Below are positions 42,599-51,306 of a DNA stretch of 64,000 bases, piece after piece. Numbering within the stretch: position 1 is the first letter of the stretch; each line of letters begins with the position of its first letter. The DNA lies in assembly GCF_024756235.1 (NCBI RefSeq), contig NZ_JANUGY010000012.1:62001-126000 (forward strand). Reading direction: 5' to 3'. Under the pieces are notes generated by a model. It was not told the DNA's origin and did no database searches. It saw only the letters and a program-made list of their open reading frames with translations. Origin of the DNA: Massilia kyonggiensis (GTDB lineage: Bacteria; Pseudomonadota; Gammaproteobacteria; Burkholderiales; Burkholderiaceae_D). A program made the translations under genes and the position numbers.

Positions 42599-43632
42599 AG
42601 ACGGCGCACCGTGAAGCGGGCGGCGCGACGGTGTGGGACGTGGCGCAACAGGCCGGTGTGTCCGCGATGACCGTCTCGCGCGTCATCAACGGCAATACGA
42701 GCGTCAGCGTCAAGAACCGCGAAAAGGTGATGCGGGCGATCGCCGAACTCAATTACGAGGTCAACGTGGCGGCGCGCGCCGCGCGCATCGGGACACTCCG
42801 TGTCGGCCTGTTGTACAGCAACCCCAGCGAGGCCTTCCTCAGCGCCTTCCTCGTCGGTGCGCTGACGGAGTGCGGCCAAAGCGGCGCGCACCTGATCCTC
42901 GAGCACTGCGACAACCTGAAAAGCCAGCGCAAGGCGATCGACCGCCTGATCGACGACGGCGCCGACGGCATCCTCGTGCCGCCGCCGCTGTGCGATTCGA
43001 AGTCCGCCCTCAAGATGCTGGCGGAACTGGGCATCCCGTCCGTCGCCGTGGCCACCGCGCGGCCGTCGCCGCAGATGTCGGCCGTGCGCATCGACGACTA
43101 CGAAGGCGCGCTGACGATGATGCGGCACCTGCTGGAACTTGGCCACACCGACATCGGCTTCATCAAGGGCGATCCGGAGCACACGCCGACCCAGCTGCGC
43201 TACCAGGCGTTCATCGACGCCATGCGCGGCGCAGGCCTCGACGTGCCCGCCGAGCGGGTGGCACAGGGCATGTTCACGTACCGTTCGGGCCTGCTGGCGG
43301 CACGCGAGCTGCTGGGCCATCCGACGCGGCCGACCGCGATCTTCGCCAGCAACGACGACATGGCGGCGGCCGTCATCGCCGTGGCGCACGGCATGCACCT
43401 GCAGGTGCCGGACGACCTGACCGTCTGCGGCTTCGACGACACGCCCGTCGCGACGACCGTGTGGCCGGAACTGACGACGATCCACCAGCCGATCACGGAA
43501 ATGGCGCGCAGCGCCGTCGCGTTGCTGATCGAGCACGTCCGCACGCAGCGCTCGGGCCACGCGTACGACCGGCGGCACCAGCTGATGCCGTACACGCTGG
43601 TCGTGCGCGAATCGACGTCGGGGACCGACTGA
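42595..43632 (+). CDS. LacI-family transcriptional regulator
   Basis: A 345-residue LacI/GalR regulator starting at GTG 42595, which overlaps the GH43 stop (GTGA). The helix-turn-helix and hinge are ATVWDVAQQAGVSAMTVSRV (about 12-31), followed by a sugar-binding domain (VGLLYSNPSEAF, IFASNDDMAAAVIA, VCGFDDTPVATTVWPELTTI). It is the last gene of the receptor-GH35-GH43 cassette and probably represses it through the dyads at 35786-35978. Its 3' end is 3 nt from the end of the convergent tssA gene. Confidence 0.9.
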   Translation: MKTAHREAGGATVWDVAQQAGVSAMTVSRVINGNTSVSVKNREKVMRAIAELNYEVNVAARAARIGTLRVGLLYSNPSEAFLSAFLVGALTECGQSGAHLILEHCDNLKSQRKAIDRLIDDGADGILVPPPLCDSKSALKMLAELGIPSVAVATARPSPQMSAVRIDDYEGALTMMRHLLELGHTDIGFIKGDPEHTPTQLRYQAFIDAMRGAGLDVPAERVAQGMFTYRSGLLAARELLGHPTRPTAIFASNDDMAAAVIAVAHGMHLQVPDDLTVCGFDDTPVATTVWPELTTIHQPITEMARSAVALLIEHVRTQRSGHAYDRRHQLMPYTLVVRESTSGTD

Positions 43633-43635
43633 CCG

Positions 43636-44667
43636 TTACTGTGCCGGCGGTACGCCCAGCATTTCCTCGAGATGGGCCAGCGCCCCCTGGTCCTTGACCA
43701 CGGAGCGCAGCCACGTGTGCAGGTCCTGCTCGCCCGCGGCCGCGGCCTTTTCGACGAAGTACGACACGGGGCTGTGCGGTTCCGTCTCGCGGAAGAACTT
43801 CGCGATCAGGCGCAGCTGTGCGATTGCATCCGCGCGCGAGCGGATCGCGGTGGCGACGACGGCCTGCGGCTGGGGCGCCGCCACGACGGCAGGCGCATCC
43901 TGCGTCGACGCGGGCACGTCGTCCGGCGGCGCGGCCTGCGGTGCGGCCGCGGGCGCCGGCAGCGTGTGCAGCAGCGCCTGCACGGCTTCGCGCGCCTGCG
44001 AAAAGCCGGGGCTGTCCTGGCCCAGGCGTGCGTCGGCCGCGCGTTCCAGTTGCGCGAGCGCGTCCAGGCAGCTTTCCGCATCGGCGCGCATGCCCTCGAC
44101 GAAGGCGGCGGAGTTGCCGCGCTTGGCCGCTTCCATGTCCGCCAGGCGCGGCGGCGTGTCGGCGTCGCCCCCGGCGGCGGCGCGGCGGCGCGCGGCTTCG
44201 AAATCGACCGTCGAATACGCGGTGCCGCGGCCTTCCGTCAGCGGCATCTCGCGCACGAGGGCGCGCGTGCGCGACAAGATCCACGCGAGGTTGCCGATGC
44301 GCTGTTCGTGGTCGCCGCCGTCCGCTTCCGGATACAGGCCCTGGTCCCAGAAGCGTTCGCACAGGCCCGCCAGCACGCGGAACCCTTCGCCCAGGCCGCG
44401 CAGGTGGTGGCGCTTGGCCGCCGCCTCCGTGAGCCAGACGGCGAGGCGCAGGTCCTTGGTCTGTTCGGCCAGCAGGCGCGCGCAGCGGTCGACGACGAAG
44501 CCCCAGTCGGCTTCTTTCAAGTCCGTCACCCATTCGCCCTGCGCGAGCGACGGGTCGTCGAACTGGCGCGCGCGCGCGATGGCGTCCAGTTCGGGCGAGA
44601 AGGCGAGGTCGGCGCCGCACGGAGCGGCGTCGGAGATCGGGGCGAGTAAAGCGTCGGCGGTGAACAT
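43636..44667 (-). CDS. tssA: T6SS protein TssA
   Basis: A 343-residue TssA (ImpA-type N-terminal domain), which helps start baseplate and tail assembly. The N-terminus has LLAPISDAAPCGADLAFSPE and the block DWGFVVDRCARLLAEQTKDL...VWLTEAAA; a Pro/Ala-rich linker (about 240-275) precedes a short C-terminal domain (LRLIAKFFRETEPHSPVSYF). This short C-terminus resembles the type found in Hcp secretion island 1-like systems. Start at ATG 44667; TTG 44679 is an in-frame alternative. It is the last gene of the minus-strand tssM operon. Confidence 0.9.
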   Translation of the reverse strand: MFTADALLAPISDAAPCGADLAFSPELDAIARARQFDDPSLAQGEWVTDLKEADWGFVVDRCARLLAEQTKDLRLAVWLTEAAAKRHHLRGLGEGFRVLAGLCERFWDQGLYPEADGGDHEQRIGNLAWILSRTRALVREMPLTEGRGTAYSTVDFEAARRRAAAGGDADTPPRLADMEAAKRGNSAAFVEGMRADAESCLDALAQLERAADARLGQDSPGFSQAREAVQALLHTLPAPAAAPQAAPPDDVPASTQDAPAVVAAPQPQAVVATAIRSRADAIAQLRLIAKFFRETEPHSPVSYFVEKAAAAGEQDLHTWLRSVVKDQGALAHLEEMLGVPPAQ

Positions 44668-44686
44668 GGTGTCTTTCAATGGAAAA

Positions 44687-45481
44687 TCATTGCGCGAGGC
44701 GGAATTCGATGCGGCGGTTGCGCGCGCGGCCCTCGGCGGTGTCGTTGCTGGCGATCGGGCGGTCCGGGCCTTGGCCGCTGGCGGACAGGTTCTCTTCCGC
44801 GATGCCGTGCGCGGCCAGGTAGGCTTTCACCGTGGCGGCCCTGGCCTGGCTCAGGCTCACGTTGCTGGCGCGTAGACCCGCGCTGTCCGTGTGGCCGATG
44901 ATCTCGATGCGGCGGCCTTTCAGCTTCTGCATTGCCGCTACCATCTCGTCGAGGATGGCGCGCCCGGTCGGCGTCAGGGTCGCCTTGCCGCTGTCGAATT
45001 CCACGGTGCGGTTGGCCAGCGTGTTGTCGAGCAGGGCCTGCTCGGCGGCGGAGACGCGCAGGCCGTTGTTGACGGTGTACGTCGGATTCAGATTGGTGGC
45101 CACGTTGCTGGCGATGCGCTGGCGCAGAGCCTCGTTCGCGACTTCGCCGCGCAGGCTGACGTTGCTGCCGTCGATCTTCAGCTGGCCGCGGCTGATCTGG
45201 CGCAGGTCCGGCGTGATCAGTTTCTGCACGTAGCCGTTCCAGTTCGCGGGCATGGCGACGGGGCCGATGGCGATCTGGTCGACCACGCGGTCGGCGCCGT
45301 ACACCTCGCGCAGCTTCGCGAGCACGGCGGCCTTGGTCGCCTCGTCCGGCACCGTGCCGCTGGCCGTGACCTGGCCCGGTTGCGCCGCGGCGGGGACGGG
45401 CGCGGTGTTCTGCGCGGCGGCGATACCGGCGTGGCACATGACGAAGAACGCGAGGAGGGCGCGCTGGGTAAAGAATCGCAT
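44687..45481 (-). CDS. T6SS-associated OmpA-like peptidoglycan-binding protein
   Basis: A 264-residue exported protein with a signal peptide (cleavage after IAAAQ). A BON-like or repeated domain at about 40-150 (VRVYGADRVVDQI-like and VSLRGEVANEALRQR blocks) is followed by a C-terminal OmpA domain. The OmpA part includes VEFDSGKATLTPTGRAILDE, IEIIGHTDSAG and the C-terminal NRRIEFRLAQ. It probably anchors the T6SS membrane complex to peptidoglycan, replacing the OmpA domain that TssL lacks. One base separates it from tagF. Confidence 0.85.
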   Translation of the reverse strand: MRFFTQRALLAFFVMCHAGIAAAQNTAPVPAAAQPGQVTASGTVPDEATKAAVLAKLREVYGADRVVDQIAIGPVAMPANWNGYVQKLITPDLRQISRGQLKIDGSNVSLRGEVANEALRQRIASNVATNLNPTYTVNNGLRVSAAEQALLDNTLANRTVEFDSGKATLTPTGRAILDEMVAAMQKLKGRRIEIIGHTDSAGLRASNVSLSQARAATVKAYLAAHGIAEENLSASGQGPDRPIASNDTAEGRARNRRIEFRLAQ

Positions 45482-45482
45482 A

Positions 45483-46469
45483 TCAGGTTCCGATGAATGC
45501 CGCGGCGACGGAATCGAGCGCGGACTTGAGGGACAGGCTGCCCTGCGCCAGGTAGGCCGAGAGCTTGCGCACGGCGTAGTCGCCGTCGACCTGGTCCTCG
45601 ACCCATTCGAGGTCGGCGAAGCCGATGAGGTGGTCGAGGCCCGCCTGCGGGTCGATGAGGGTGCGCAGCGTCTGCGCCGACGCGCCGGAAAAGCCGACGA
45701 CGAGCGCCGGCCGGCCGTCCAGCCGGGTGACGAACAGGGCCAGTTCGAAATCGGCGCGCGCGAGGAACGGCGCGATCACGTGCATCCAGAACGCGGCCAC
45801 GAGGTTGCGGTGGATGGCATCCTCCGGCAGCGGCAGCACGAGGCTTTTTTCCAGGCGTCCCGACCCGCTGGCGAGCACGGGCTGCAGCAGCATGCCCAGC
45901 GCCAGCAGCACCTGGCGCGTGGAGACGGCGAAGCCGGCGCCGGCCAGCAGCGCGTCGAGGGCGGCGACCGTCTGCACTTCGAGGAAGTCGTCGAATGCCG
46001 GGTCGTACGCGGCCGCGCGCAGGTCCAGGTCGATCGGCTGGCTGCTGGCGGCCGCCAGCGGCGCGGCCGGATCGCCCGCGTTGCGCACGCCCGCGGTCAG
46101 CGTCTCGAGGCGGCTCCACAGGCGCGTGAACACGAGCGGCGTCGTGGGCAGGAACGCGCCCGGCTCCGCGATTTCCATCGCACCGGCCATCAGGAACGGA
46201 TAGCGGCGGCTCGATTCGTCGCTGCTGGCGACGATGTGGCCGCCGATCGCGTGGCGCCGGCGCGGGCCGACGAACGCGAAGTGCAGCGGCGCGGCGGCGT
46301 CGTACGCGAGCTTCCAGCGCGCGTTGGTGCTCATCAGGTCCATCGCTTCCGACAGCCAGTCGTCCAGCACTTTCAGGAGTGCCGGGCTGGCGCTGCCGCG
46401 CACGAAGTCGCCGCGGCTGGGCAGCTTGCCGAAATAACCGACGCTGACGGGGGTCGTGAGACGGCTCAT
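45483..46469 (-). CDS. tagF: T6SS-associated protein TagF
   Basis: A 328-residue TagF (ImpM/SciT family). VGYFGKLPSRGDFVRG at the N-terminus is diagnostic, followed by LDDWLSEAMDLMS. TagF proteins act as post-translational negative regulators of T6SS firing. Its ATG overlaps the tssM stop (ATGA, 46466-46469), so translation is coupled. No ppkA, pppA or fha gene is present in the window. Confidence 0.92.
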   Translation of the reverse strand: MSRLTTPVSVGYFGKLPSRGDFVRGSASPALLKVLDDWLSEAMDLMSTNARWKLAYDAAAPLHFAFVGPRRRHAIGGHIVASSDESSRRYPFLMAGAMEIAEPGAFLPTTPLVFTRLWSRLETLTAGVRNAGDPAAPLAAASSQPIDLDLRAAAYDPAFDDFLEVQTVAALDALLAGAGFAVSTRQVLLALGMLLQPVLASGSGRLEKSLVLPLPEDAIHRNLVAAFWMHVIAPFLARADFELALFVTRLDGRPALVVGFSGASAQTLRTLIDPQAGLDHLIGFADLEWVEDQVDGDYAVRKLSAYLAQGSLSLKSALDSVAAAFIGT

Positions 46470-49400
46470 TGCGCACCTCCCGCCATCGCCGTGCGCACCG
46501 GTGCCGCCGGCGCGGGCGCCGGCGTCGGGGCAGCGGTGCGCGGCGCCGTGATCGTTTCCGGCAGGCGCAGGCGCTTGAAGCCCTGGCCCGACGCTGACGG
46601 CTGCGCTGGTGCCGGTGCCGGTGCGGCCGGCAAGACCTTCAGGTTCGCATTCACGGTGACGCCGCCCGCCTGCCACGACAGCTCGAACGAGCCGTCGGGC
46701 TTGCGCTTGCGCTGGGCCGCGTCGATCATCTTCTTGAGGCCGAAGTGGCCCGGTTCGTCCAGCACGACGACGTTGCGGCCTTCCGGCGTCAGGGCCGTGA
46801 TCTTCGCGCCCGGCACGCCCTGCGGATTCGGCCACACCATGTGCACCCACGGCTGCGGCTGGCCGCGCCAGCGCAGCGACTGGCCGTCGATCTCCACCGT
46901 GAATTCGGTGGCGCCCTGCGTGCCCAGCGCCTGCAGGTCGAAGCGGGTCTGTGCCTCGCCGCCGCTGCTCGCCGCGGCGTTGGCGACGCCGCCGGCCGCC
47001 AGCGGCGCGACCCAGCCCGGGAAGCTCGCGACGACGTTCGGGGCCAGGTTCACGCCCATGTCGGCCCACGTGCGCGGGCTGAGCGAATCGCCGCGGCGCA
47101 CGACCAGCGGACCCACCGTCGTGTTGAAGAATTTCGCGATCGCGCCGTCCGGACCGAAGATCTGGCCGATCTCCGCATTGCTCGCCTCGGCCTTGGACTC
47201 CGTCGAGAACGGATATTTCGTCGCCAGGTCGCGGTTGAACGGCTGCACCACCTGCGCGGCCCACACCTTGTTGATCTCCGCTTCCGCCGGCTGCACGATG
47301 ACGGCGAACGTCTGCATCAGCGGGCGCACGAGCACGGGGCGCAGCGCCTGGCGCTGGGCGTCCGTCATCCCCACCAGCATCTGCTCGTCCACGTATTTCA
47401 GCGCGTCGGCCAGCTCGGACCCGCTGCCGTCCAGCGTCTGCTGCATCAGCTGCTTGGCGCCGGGGCCGGGGTCGCCCTGGTTCTTGATCTGGTTGAAGCG
47501 GGCGCGCAGCTTCGACAGGTTGTCGACATAGCCGCGCATCAGCGAGGCGTCCTTGTCGCGTGCCACGACGAGACGGGCGACGCCGGCGAACTCGCGGCCC
47601 ACGGGGCCCAGCGCGGGCGCATTGGCCGGCTGGGTGCCCGGCGCCGGCAGGCTGACGTTCACGATGGCCGGCTTCTGGCGCAGGATCGTTTCGCGGAACC
47701 AGCCCGTGATGCCGCTCTGCGCGCGCTGCAGGGTGGCGCCCGCCAGCGTCGGGTTGTCCCACGACGTCTGTTCGTACACCGTCGACACGAGCTTGTTGAT
47801 GGGCGAATTCTGCGGGTCGCCCAGGCGGTTCATCGCGGCGGCGGCGCCGTCGAAGCCTTCCAGGTCCTTCACCGTCACGCCCTGCATGAACTTCTGCCAT
47901 TCGCGCGCGTATTCGGCCTTGTACAGGTCGACGAGCGATTTCTGGATCTGTTCCGGGCTGCCTTCCAGCGTGAGGTCGTCGCGCGCGGCGGTCTTGAGCA
48001 CCCAGTCGGCGCTCTGCAGTTCGCGGTTGGCGGCGTCGCGGAACGCCTGCTGCACGAAGCCTTCCCACGCCTGGCGGGTGAAGGCGCCGGAGATCGCGTA
48101 GCTGCCGAGGACGAGGTCCTTGTCCTGGTCGCCGACGATGCGCGCCACCGTGATCGACGGGTAGCGGGTGGCGGCGCGCGCCTTCACGTCGGCGTACACG
48201 CGCTCCCTCGCCGGCATGCCGCGCACGACCTTGCGCAGGCTGTCGCGGGTCTGGTCGACGAGGGCGAGGCGCGTGTCGATGACGGGCCACGACGGGTCGT
48301 TCACCTGCGCGAGGTAGAAGGAGATCATGCGCTCGGCGCTGCGGATCATCTGCTCGCGCGGCATCGCGCCGCGGTTCGATTCGAGCCAGTTGCGCCAGAA
48401 GCGCGTCAGCTGGTCGTTCAGGTGGGCGCTTTCGGCACGCGATTTATCGCCCAGCATCAGGTACGTCTTCAGCGCGTTGTACGCGTCTTCCGTGTCCGCA
48501 GGCGAAGCATCCTTGAACTGCTGCGGCGCGTCGGCGGCGGGCGTCGCGGTGCCCGCAGGCTTGTTCAGCGGCTGCAGTTGGCCCGCGTTGCCGTTCACGT
48601 CGGCGAGATAGGTTTCCAGCGATTGCCCGACGGGCTTGAGCATCAGTTCGCGCACGCCGGCGAAGTACTCTTCCTTCAGTTTCCGGTTCAGCAGGTTGCC
48701 CTGGTACAGGCCGAGGCTGAGGCTCAGCGGGCGGTGTTCGGCGTAGCGGTCGAGCTGTTCGATGCGGTCCTGCAGGATCTCCAGCGCCTGGAAGCGCGAC
48801 TGCAGGTCGAGGCTCTTGCTCTGCACGCGGATGGCCTGGTCCAGGTCGGCCTGCACGTTGGCGACGAGCTGGCGGTTGTTCATGTACGACCAGCTCCAGC
48901 CCCCGAGCGCGAGGCCGACGATGGCCGTCGCGGCGAAGAACGCGGCATAGCGCAGGCGCGTCTTGGCCGGGCTGGCGTACTGCGCGACGAGGTCCTTGTC
49001 GGCGAATATCACCTTGCGGAACAGGTTCAACAGGAAGTAACCCTGCTGCTGGTGCTGGTCTTCGTGCGACGGCGGCGCGAGGCGCAGGTCGAAGCGCTGC
49101 GCGACGCGGGCCGACGACGTCGACACCGTCTCGCCTTCCTGCAGCGCGCTCGTGAAGTAGAAGCCGCGGAACACGGGCTTGAACTGGAACGGGTTGTCCT
49201 CGAACAGCGTGGCGACGAACGCGCGCAGCGACGGTTTGATCGACGCGAATTCGAGCGGGAACGTGAACACGCCGGACGGCATGCTTTCGCGCCGCTGCAG
49301 CGCCATGTTCGCGAGGCTCAGTTCCTTCAGGCCGTCGTACAGTTCGTCGAAGCGGGCGTCGAACTGGTCGAGCAGGCGTTCGCTCGTCACGTTCTGGTCG

Positions 49401-50251
49401 TAGGGGAGCGTCGCGCCCCACACTTTTTCGCGCTCGGCGCGCTCGCTGTCCTGGAAGAATTCGTTGAAGCCGTCGATCAGGTCGGCCTTCGTGAACACGA
49501 CGTACACGGGCGCGTGCACCTCCAGCCGCTCCGTCAGTTCCTGCACGCGCTGGCGCAGGTTCTTGGCCAGGTTGATCGCGAACTCGGGCCGGTTGCGCGT
49601 CAGTTCCGCGATGCTGACGGCGATGATGACGCCGTTGATCGGCGCCTTGCGGCGGTGCTTCTTGAGCAGGTCGAGGAAGCCGAACCACTCGGCGCGGTCC
49701 TGGTCGACCACGGAGTAGCGCCCGGCCGTGTCGAGCAGGATGCCCTCGGTCGTGAAGAACCAGTCGCAGTTGCGCGTGCCGCCCACGCCCTGCACGACCT
49801 TGCTGTCGGCGAAGGGGAACTGCAGGCCCGAGCTGGCGATCGCGGTGCTCTTGCCGGCGGCCGGGTTCCCGATGATCATGTACCACGGCAGTTCGTACAG
49901 CGCGGCGCTGCCGGACAACTGGCCCAGCTTGGAGCCCTTGATCGTCGCGATGGCGTCCAGCAGGCGCTTGCGGATCACTTCCGTTTCCTGGCGCTGGGTG
50001 GCGTCGGGGACCGGTTTATCAGCCTGTTGTTCGAGCATGTCGCCGATCTGCTTCGCCTTGCGGGCATGGCGCCAGCGGCGGAACAGCCAGATGGCGGCGC
50101 CGACGGCGAGCGCGATGCCGAGCACGATCCACGGGAGCGAGGCGGGCCATTGCAGCAGCCGCGCGGCCAGGAACAGCAGCGCGGCGAAGGCCACCCAGCC
50201 GATGACGGTCAGGCTGGTGCGGGTGGTCAGGAAATCCCAGATTTTATGCAT
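46466..50251 (-). CDS. tssM: T6SS membrane-complex protein TssM (IcmF family)
   Basis: A 1261-residue TssM. Two N-terminal membrane helices (about 12-32 and 38-57) are followed by a cytoplasmic NTPase-like domain with Walker A GNPAAGKS (128-135) and LLDTAGR. A third helix lies near residue 430-450 (FFAATAIVGLALGGWSWSYM), then the large periplasmic part reaches the outer-membrane side. The C-terminus is Ala/Pro-rich. It is 17 nt downstream of the M15 peptidase gene and overlaps tagF. Confidence 0.95.
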   Translation of the reverse strand: MHKIWDFLTTRTSLTVIGWVAFAALLFLAARLLQWPASLPWIVLGIALAVGAAIWLFRRWRHARKAKQIGDMLEQQADKPVPDATQRQETEVIRKRLLDAIATIKGSKLGQLSGSAALYELPWYMIIGNPAAGKSTAIASSGLQFPFADSKVVQGVGGTRNCDWFFTTEGILLDTAGRYSVVDQDRAEWFGFLDLLKKHRRKAPINGVIIAVSIAELTRNRPEFAINLAKNLRQRVQELTERLEVHAPVYVVFTKADLIDGFNEFFQDSERAEREKVWGATLPYDQNVTSERLLDQFDARFDELYDGLKELSLANMALQRRESMPSGVFTFPLEFASIKPSLRAFVATLFEDNPFQFKPVFRGFYFTSALQEGETVSTSSARVAQRFDLRLAPPSHEDQHQQQGYFLLNLFRKVIFADKDLVAQYASPAKTRLRYAAFFAATAIVGLALGGWSWSYMNNRQLVANVQADLDQAIRVQSKSLDLQSRFQALEILQDRIEQLDRYAEHRPLSLSLGLYQGNLLNRKLKEEYFAGVRELMLKPVGQSLETYLADVNGNAGQLQPLNKPAGTATPAADAPQQFKDASPADTEDAYNALKTYLMLGDKSRAESAHLNDQLTRFWRNWLESNRGAMPREQMIRSAERMISFYLAQVNDPSWPVIDTRLALVDQTRDSLRKVVRGMPARERVYADVKARAATRYPSITVARIVGDQDKDLVLGSYAISGAFTRQAWEGFVQQAFRDAANRELQSADWVLKTAARDDLTLEGSPEQIQKSLVDLYKAEYAREWQKFMQGVTVKDLEGFDGAAAAMNRLGDPQNSPINKLVSTVYEQTSWDNPTLAGATLQRAQSGITGWFRETILRQKPAIVNVSLPAPGTQPANAPALGPVGREFAGVARLVVARDKDASLMRGYVDNLSKLRARFNQIKNQGDPGPGAKQLMQQTLDGSGSELADALKYVDEQMLVGMTDAQRQALRPVLVRPLMQTFAVIVQPAEAEINKVWAAQVVQPFNRDLATKYPFSTESKAEASNAEIGQIFGPDGAIAKFFNTTVGPLVVRRGDSLSPRTWADMGVNLAPNVVASFPGWVAPLAAGGVANAAASSGGEAQTRFDLQALGTQGATEFTVEIDGQSLRWRGQPQPWVHMVWPNPQGVPGAKITALTPEGRNVVVLDEPGHFGLKKMIDAAQRKRKPDGSFELSWQAGGVTVNANLKVLPAAPAPAPAQPSASGQGFKRLRLPETITAPRTAAPTPAPAPAAPVRTAMAGGAQ

Positions 50252-50267
50252 GATTACGAGAGTGTGA

Positions 50268-51107
50268 TTAATGCTTCATGACCCCGGGCAGGCGCAGTTC
50301 CGTGTGCCCGAAGTCCATCATTTTCCAGCGTCCGCCCCACGTGAGGCCGACGGATTCGGCCACCTGGCCGTACAACTGATAGCCGCGCATCGCCCATGGA
50401 TCCTTTTCCGAGATCACGAGCTTGCCGTCGCGGACGAACGCGCAATCGGCGGCGAGACCGTACTGGTGCCAGCTCTGCCACGAGCGCGCATTGGTGACGC
50501 CCGGTCCCAGCGCGGCCAGCGCATCCTGGCGCGCGGGGCTGCGATAGCCTTCCAGGATCGCCATCTCGTAGCCGTGGCGCTCCTTCATGATCCGGAAGAC
50601 CGTCAGCAGGCGCTGCGTGTAGTCGGCGTTCAGCATGGCCCAGTCGCGGCTGGCCGAGGCGAGGAGCGGCCGTTCCTGCGCCACTTCGGCCGTCGTAAAC
50701 ACGAGCGGCGGCAGCGGGGGCGGCGGCACGAGCTGCTCGCCCTGCAGCAGGTCGGCGACCTGCGTATTCATGGGCCGCTCCAGCGACTCGTAGGCGTTCA
50801 GCATGGGACGCTCCGCGAGCAGCAGGGCGGCCAGCGGCGGCAGACAGACGAGCGCCGCGCCGCACGTGCAGGCGATCCAGTGGCGCCGCACGAAGCCGGC
50901 CAGGCTGCCCGCTGTCGCGCGGCCGTTCGCGGCCAGCGCGTCCGCGTCGCGCAGGCGCTGCTGCGCGAGCGCGCCCGCACGCCGCCCGAGCCGCTGCCCG
51001 GCCCCCGCCAGCGCGTTCAGGACGAACTCGCGGCCGGCCGGGAACAGCACCATCCAGCTGATCGCGCACGCCAACACGAAATACACCGTTACTGCCAACA
51101 CCCACAC
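50268..51107 (-). CDS. Membrane-anchored M15 peptidase (VanY/TagX-like)
   Basis: A 279-residue protein with two membrane helices (about 3-22 and 77-97) and a C-terminal M15/VanY-type zinc peptidase domain. Zinc ligands are His214 and Asp221 in SWHQYGLAADCAF and His268 in MMDFGHTE; Asp265 or Glu251 are candidates for the catalytic base. It probably cuts peptidoglycan peptides to let the T6SS membrane complex cross the wall, the role described for TagX in Acinetobacter. The start is GTG 51107 with GGAGAG upstream. It is the first gene of the operon with tssM, tagF, the OmpA-like gene and tssA. Confidence 0.85.
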   Translation of the reverse strand: MWVLAVTVYFVLACAISWMVLFPAGREFVLNALAGAGQRLGRRAGALAQQRLRDADALAANGRATAGSLAGFVRRHWIACTCGAALVCLPPLAALLLAERPMLNAYESLERPMNTQVADLLQGEQLVPPPPLPPLVFTTAEVAQERPLLASASRDWAMLNADYTQRLLTVFRIMKERHGYEMAILEGYRSPARQDALAALGPGVTNARSWQSWHQYGLAADCAFVRDGKLVISEKDPWAMRGYQLYGQVAESVGLTWGGRWKMMDFGHTELRLPGVMKH

Positions 51108-51184
51108 CGCTCTCTCCGGAAGTCATTCACATTGTTGTCGAAGAAATATTTCCCGAAAGTATAAATCCGGTAAGCGACAACCCC

Positions 51185-51238
51185 GCGCACGATTGAAAAA
51201 ACGCAAAAACTCACCAAATGTGTTAATCGCGCACGATT
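51185..51238 (+). promoter_or_regulatory. Pair of GCGCACGATT motifs, T6SS promoter region 2
   Basis: GCGCACGATT at 51185-51194 (followed by GAAAAA) and again at 51229-51238 (followed by AAAAG), 44 bp apart in direct orientation. They lie in the 199-bp AT-rich region between the divergent M15 peptidase gene and the gene at 51307. Confidence 0.4.
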
Positions 51239-51306
51239 AAAAGCAAAATAGAGGCACAATTGTCTTGATTCTTGTAAAGTAATGCAAACTTTTTTAAGGA
51301 GCTGAT

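Noticed and set aside
46745..50281. 1178-codon open frame on the plus strand opposite tssM
   Set aside because: The composition is that of an antisense shadow and there is no recognisable domain. tssM on the other strand is unmistakable.
24083..51107. Sigma-54 control of the T6SS operons
   Set aside because: Some T6SS clusters use sigma-54, but I found no -24/-12 element in 26217-26537 or 51108-51306.
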